NCBI GenBank assembly: GCA_032158295.1
Contig: CM063256.1
Location: 13,748,953-13,812,952 of the forward strand
Length of the DNA: 64,000 nt
Direction: 5' to 3'
DNA from: Pycnopodia helianthoides
Taxonomy: Eukaryota > Echinodermata > Asteroidea > Forcipulatida > Asteriidae
Shown here: piece after piece, positions 60,660-64,000 of the stretch
Position numbering within the stretch: the first letter of the stretch is position 1
How the letters are laid out: each line of letters begins with the position of its first letter
Notes under the pieces: model-generated
The model's input: the letters and a program-made list of their open reading frames with translations, nothing else
What the model was told of the DNA's origin: nothing
Databases searched by the model: none
Made by a program: the position numbers and the translations under genes

Positions 60660-60942
60660 TGGAAGTATTAATGCCCGATGATGTTGCGGCCACCTTTGTC
60701 TCATATCCTGAATGCAATGTTAGTAATGAATACTGATGTGTAAAAAGGGAACCAGACTGCTGTCATCCAGCCTCCCTTTGATGTGAATGGCCAAGCAAGG
60801 TGCCTATGAAGTTGGCACCTCTTGTTGTGGCTGAGTGTGGTTAAGCGAGCATTCGTGAACATGCAGGGAATATGCAGCCCCCCAAAAAATGTATGAATGC
60901 CTGTTTGTTCTGGAGGGTTTCTGCTAAAGAGGGTCTCCAAGG

Positions 60943-60948
60943 ATTAAA
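60943..60948 (+). terminator. possible polyadenylation signal, RNASEH1
   Basis: ATTAAA followed by a T/G-rich stretch (GTTTTTGTAATG) lies 284 bases after the stop codon. A canonical AATAAA occurs only at 61822-61827, which would give a 1.2-kb 3' UTR. Either could be used. Confidence 0.35.
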
Positions 60949-61274
60949 TGAAGTTTTTGTAATGCACTCATTCTCTGATAGATAGAGACCTCATGATAGT
61001 CTGGAAAAAATAGAAGTATCAAACTTCGCATTAAAATGGTGTAAAATGGACCCTTTGAAATGTTTTAGTTGAAATTTAATTTTCCCACGTACAGGTGGCC
61101 TTTAACAAGGAAAAAACTGCCTTGCCCTTATAAGAACGAAGTATCAGGCCTGGGTATCTAGGGCATAAGAAGACCTAACCCTGCCAAACTCAGTGGTTTT
61201 TTGTGGTTTATTTGTTTCAGTTTCCCTTTTTTATCTAAAGAAGGCAGGTAAGAGAACCTGTAGAGATGCGTACA

Positions 61275-61468
61275 GAGCCCAATTTCATAGAGCTGCTTAA
61301 GCACATAAAGCAGCTAAGCACTATAAAATTATGCTTAGTAGAGGAAGGTTATTGGCCAAAATATCATTCCACTTGTACCATACGTAACTGGTATCCTGCT
61401 AAGTTTTGCTTAGCAGGAAATTGTTGGGCAATATTTTCTGCTTAAGCAGCTCTATGCAAATGGATCCA
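61275..61468. mobile_element. MITE, GGGCCCAATTTCA family
   Basis: The left end GAGCCCAATTTCATAGAGCT and the right end CTTAAGCAGCTCTATGCAAA are inverted repeats of about 30 bases. The interior matches the copy at 63342 (CACTTGTAC..ACTGGTATCCTGCT). Confidence 0.88.
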
Positions 61469-61844
61469 GAAGTCGACCTGTAGAAGTATCGGGTGGTGCT
61501 ATACATAAGAAAAAAGCACACACAAAAATGTTATATGCAATGTTATCAACAAAAAATTGGTGCGAATATTATACAAATATTGAATGTATATGAGTTCATT
61601 GTGGCAGAATATGATCATCTGGACTATTCCATTTTGCGAGGCGAAAATGGAAAAGCCCGATTTCACAGAGTTATTATTCTCTGTGACAATGCACAAAATG
61701 AAATGCGTTCAATGTTTGTTCTACATAACTCACACATCGATCCTTGTCATTTGAAATTTGTTCATGATAAACCAAAAGTAGACACGGAAACTCATCCGCC
61801 CCACACTCTGTATATTCTATAAATAAAACCTTCTTGACAACTTA
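61469..61844. other. intergenic, no gene called
   Basis: A 109-codon plus-strand frame (61493-61822) covers most of this stretch, but it has no recognisable domain, starts at a poor context and ends beside a MITE. It includes TATTCTCTGTGACAAT, which resembles the SINE tail near 42320. I do not call it a gene. Confidence 0.4.
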
Positions 61845-62002
61845 GGCCCTTTTTGAATTCACGGCTTTGGCTCAAAAATCGGCTCAGGCTAGCTAGGCTC
61901 TCTCAATTATTTTAACTTACGCATGCTTTGCGGTCAGGGTTTCAGACAAGAAAACTGGGCCTGAAGCCCAATCCGGAGCCGAATCCGAATTCGAAAAGGG
62001 CC
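61845..62002. mobile_element. Harbinger-like MITE with TTA duplication
   Basis: Ends GGCCCTTTTTGAATTC and GAATTCGAAAAGGGCC are inverted repeats that extend imperfectly (GGCTTTGGCTC against GGAGCCGAATCC). TTA flanks both sides (61842-61844 and 62003-62005). A three-base TWA target duplication with GG-starting ends is typical of PIF/Harbinger elements (established). Confidence 0.7.
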
Positions 62003-62100
62003 TTAGATTACTTCAGGTAGAAACAAACTTTGTCCACCATGACACGAGCTTGCCTCATTTGGACAAACAGACAGGGAACAATGCTGCGAAGTGTCCAATA

Positions 62101-62152
62101 ATTATCCATATTGGATTCCAATAATTATCCATATTGGATTCCAATATTAATT
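62101..62152. repeat. 25-bp direct duplication
   Basis: ATTATCCATATTGGATTCCA is present twice with AATA between the copies. Each unit contains the small palindrome ATCCATATTGGAT. Confidence 0.8.
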
Positions 62153-62199
62153 GTAGAGCGTCGCGGCAGTTAGTACATGACAAACCAGCAATCAAAAGA

Positions 62200-62985
62200 C
62201 AAGAATCCCTGTGTTGTATTATAAAATCAGATGTAAATATAATACCTCATCTCACAATAAGTAATAGTATATTTTGTTATTATTTATGCATTTTGTTGTT
62301 GAAAAGAAAGGTTTACTAGTGTTGGAATAAATCTTTATGATTTTGAGATTAAGCCTAGTTGAAATGTCTCATTTTATGTGTATTTGTACAAAGATGCAGC
62401 TGTAGAGTTTAAACATTGCATCACACAAACAACTCCAGTGCCTGAATTTGGGGGGGGGGGGGAATCCACAAGACCACAGGGCTTGTAGCTCAACATTTTT
62501 TACTGGACCAGATAATTTGTTACAAGACCAGACTCAAAATGAGAAAAAATATCTAAACAGTGTCACAATAAGTACTCAGAAAAGATAAATCTCATTTATC
62601 TTGAGGTAATACTGTTATACGGAGCAGAATTGAAAGATAAATATCGGACTCAAAGTCAATATTTGATATTTTATATATATAATTTTATTGCATATGTTGG
62701 AAATCAAACTTGCTTTAAAAATGAAGGCATTAATACAGAAACGGTGCCATTTTACTACATAACCTGAATCGATTTTCCCTCCACCCTCATAAAACCACAA
62801 TACAAGTACTACTAATCATACATCACAAATAATAAAAAAAATTAAAGATAAAATAAATTATTTAGAGTTTGATCAGGTTTTCAAACCTGTGTAGACCTAG
62901 TCTTGGTCCAAGATGCCAGTGAACAATAGTAGATTTTGTACGTACCCTCGTTAGTAATTCGTAATACCACGCCCTATCTTACAGA
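62200..62985. other. intergenic, no gene seen
   Basis: AT-rich, with one poly(G) run near 62450. No exon-like frame, RNA gene or paired repeat was found. Confidence 0.45.
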
Positions 62986-62988
62986 TGC

Positions 62989-63168
62989 ACCAAGCCTCGA
63001 TTCACCAAGCCTCGATTCACCAAGCCTCGATTCACCAAGCCTCGATTCACCAAGCCTCGATTCACCAAGCCTCGATTCACCAAGCCTCGATTCACCAAGT
63101 CTCGATTCACCAAGCCTCGATTCACCAAGCCTCGATTCACCAAGCCTCGATTCACCAAGCCTTGATGC
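62989..63168. repeat. 15-bp minisatellite, about 12 copies
   Basis: Twelve copies of CACCAAGCCTCGATT are almost perfectly conserved, with single-base changes in the eighth unit (AAGTCT) and the last (CTTGATG). Because 15 is a multiple of three, each frame is open and repeats five residues (SLDSP or QASIH on the plus strand; VNRGL on the minus). There is no sign of splice sites or a host gene. Confidence 0.93.
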
Positions 63169-63231
63169 ATTTCTACCTCCATGATTTAACCATAACCATC
63201 TTGACCAGCTCTAACTTATGTCTTGGGCATC

Positions 63232-63648
63232 CTGCAGCATTGGGTTAACTTATTTGGGTTGTTTTCTCTCTCTCCAGCCTTTTCCCAAGGAACCAATCAG
63301 TGAGTGATCGCAGAAAAAAATGTACATATACATGTGACCCCGGGCCCAATTTCATAGAGCTGCTTAAGCACAAAGAGCAGCTAAGCACAACCAAAATTAT
63401 TCTTACCAGAATAAGGTTACCAGCTAAACCGCCATGTCACTTGTACAATTTGTGACTGGTATCCTGCTCATTTCTGCTTAGCAGACAATTGTTAAGCGAT
63501 ATTTTCTGCTTAAGCAGCTCTATGAAATTAAGCCCCGATCATGTTTGTAAATAACAAAAAATTACGCTAATTTATTTCTGCGATCACGCACCGATTGGTC
63601 CCCTAGGAAAAGCAGGGGAGGAAACAAAAAGTTAACCCAATGCTGCAG
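63232..63648. mobile_element. fold-back element carrying a nested MITE
   Basis: The left arm (63232-63320) begins CTGCAGCATTGGGTTAACTT and includes GGAACCAATCAGTGAGTGAT and CGCAGAAA. The right arm (about 63565-63648) is its diverged complement and ends AGTTAACCCAATGCTGCAG. The central part is occupied by the MITE at 63342-63536. Confidence 0.8.
63342..63536. mobile_element. MITE, GGGCCCAATTTCA family (nested)
   Basis: GGGCCCAATTTCATAGAGCT and GCTTAAGCA form the left end; TGCTTAAGCAGCTCTATGAA and ATTAAGCCCC form the right. The best-preserved copy of the family in the window. Confidence 0.88.
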
Positions 63649-63836
63649 AATTTCTTATGACATTAGTGAGAGCTTGGCAAGTTGGTTAAATCATGCCATA
63701 AGAGTGCTATGATGAATTTCTACGAGTGTACATACACAATCCACTATCGATTACCGACATCTCCATGGGCCAAGACTAGTGTAGACCATGCTTTGGAAAC
63801 TCAAGTAGGATTTGAAACTTTGCATTGTGGAAGTAT

Positions 63837-63980
63837 AACTAAGAGAGGTTTGCGGTAACACCATGTGAAAATCTCTTTTGAGTAGTGTTTGTTCTGAAAA
63901 GTCGTTAACCACCTGTTCTTTTCATAACCAACACTACTCAAGAGCTTTTTACATGGTGTTACCGCAAACCTCTTTTAGTT
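63837..63980. mobile_element. fold-back MITE with about 52-bp arms
   Basis: The left arm AACTAAGAGAGGTTTGCGGT, AACACCATGTGAAAA and GAGTAGTGTT is returned in the right arm as AACACTACTC, TTTTACATGGTGTT and ACCGCAAACCTCTTTTAGTT. The middle is about 45 bases. Confidence 0.87.
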
Positions 63981-64000
63981 AACTTTGGAAACTTCACAAG

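Overview
The window looks like nuclear DNA of a marine deuterostome invertebrate, most probably an echinoderm and perhaps a sea star. The evidence is indirect. It holds three intron-rich housekeeping genes of metazoan type, TTAGGG-type interstitial telomere repeat, tRNA-derived SINEs, and many short AT-rich fold-back elements. Two of these element families (ends GGGCCCAATTTCATAGAGCT and TTTAAAGGCACTGTACAC) are ones I associate with echinoderm genomes. No species call is possible from the sequence alone.

Layout. Positions 1-3.25 kb are non-coding with a SINE, a near-perfect hairpin and other fold-back repeats. Positions 3.25-34.0 kb are almost entirely satellite DNA in three unrelated blocks. 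Array 1 (3.25-9.07 kb) is a satellite of 0.3-0.95 kb monomers, each carrying an internal G-rich 13-bp minisatellite; its central part is duplicated with a period of about 1.14 kb. Array 2 (9.88-18.86 kb) has about 140-bp monomers with a conserved core and variable AT-rich linker, organised as a five-monomer higher-order repeat of about 0.71 kb. Array 3 (20.56-34.02 kb) has about 100-bp purine-rich, coding-like monomers, with a higher-order repeat of about 1.46 kb that includes a 250-bp foreign block. Positions 34.0-37.8 kb are non-coding transition sequence.

Positions 37.8-60.7 kb hold three genes with reconstructable exons. RTN4IP1 (+, 8 coding exons, 437 aa) is a mitochondrial NADPH oxidoreductase. 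RPS7 (-, 5 coding exons plus a 5' UTR exon with a TOP-like start, 196 aa) is a 40S ribosomal protein. RNASEH1 (+, 7 exons, 322 aa) is ribonuclease H1 with hybrid-binding domain and intact catalytic residues. RPS7 and RNASEH1 are divergent, with starts about 0.5 kb apart. The same head-to-head neighbour relation exists in human 2p25.3 as I recall it, so this may be an ancient shared promoter.

RNASEH1 intron 1 is crowded. It holds an AACTCGGCAC minisatellite, an interstitial telomere tract split by a 654-bp long-TIR element with an exact 9-bp target duplication (Mutator-like), and a broken LINE reverse transcriptase. Positions 60.7-64.0 kb hold MITEs (one nested in another) and a 15-bp minisatellite. 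The three genes do not form a pathway, although RTN4IP1 and RNASEH1 both have mitochondrial roles.
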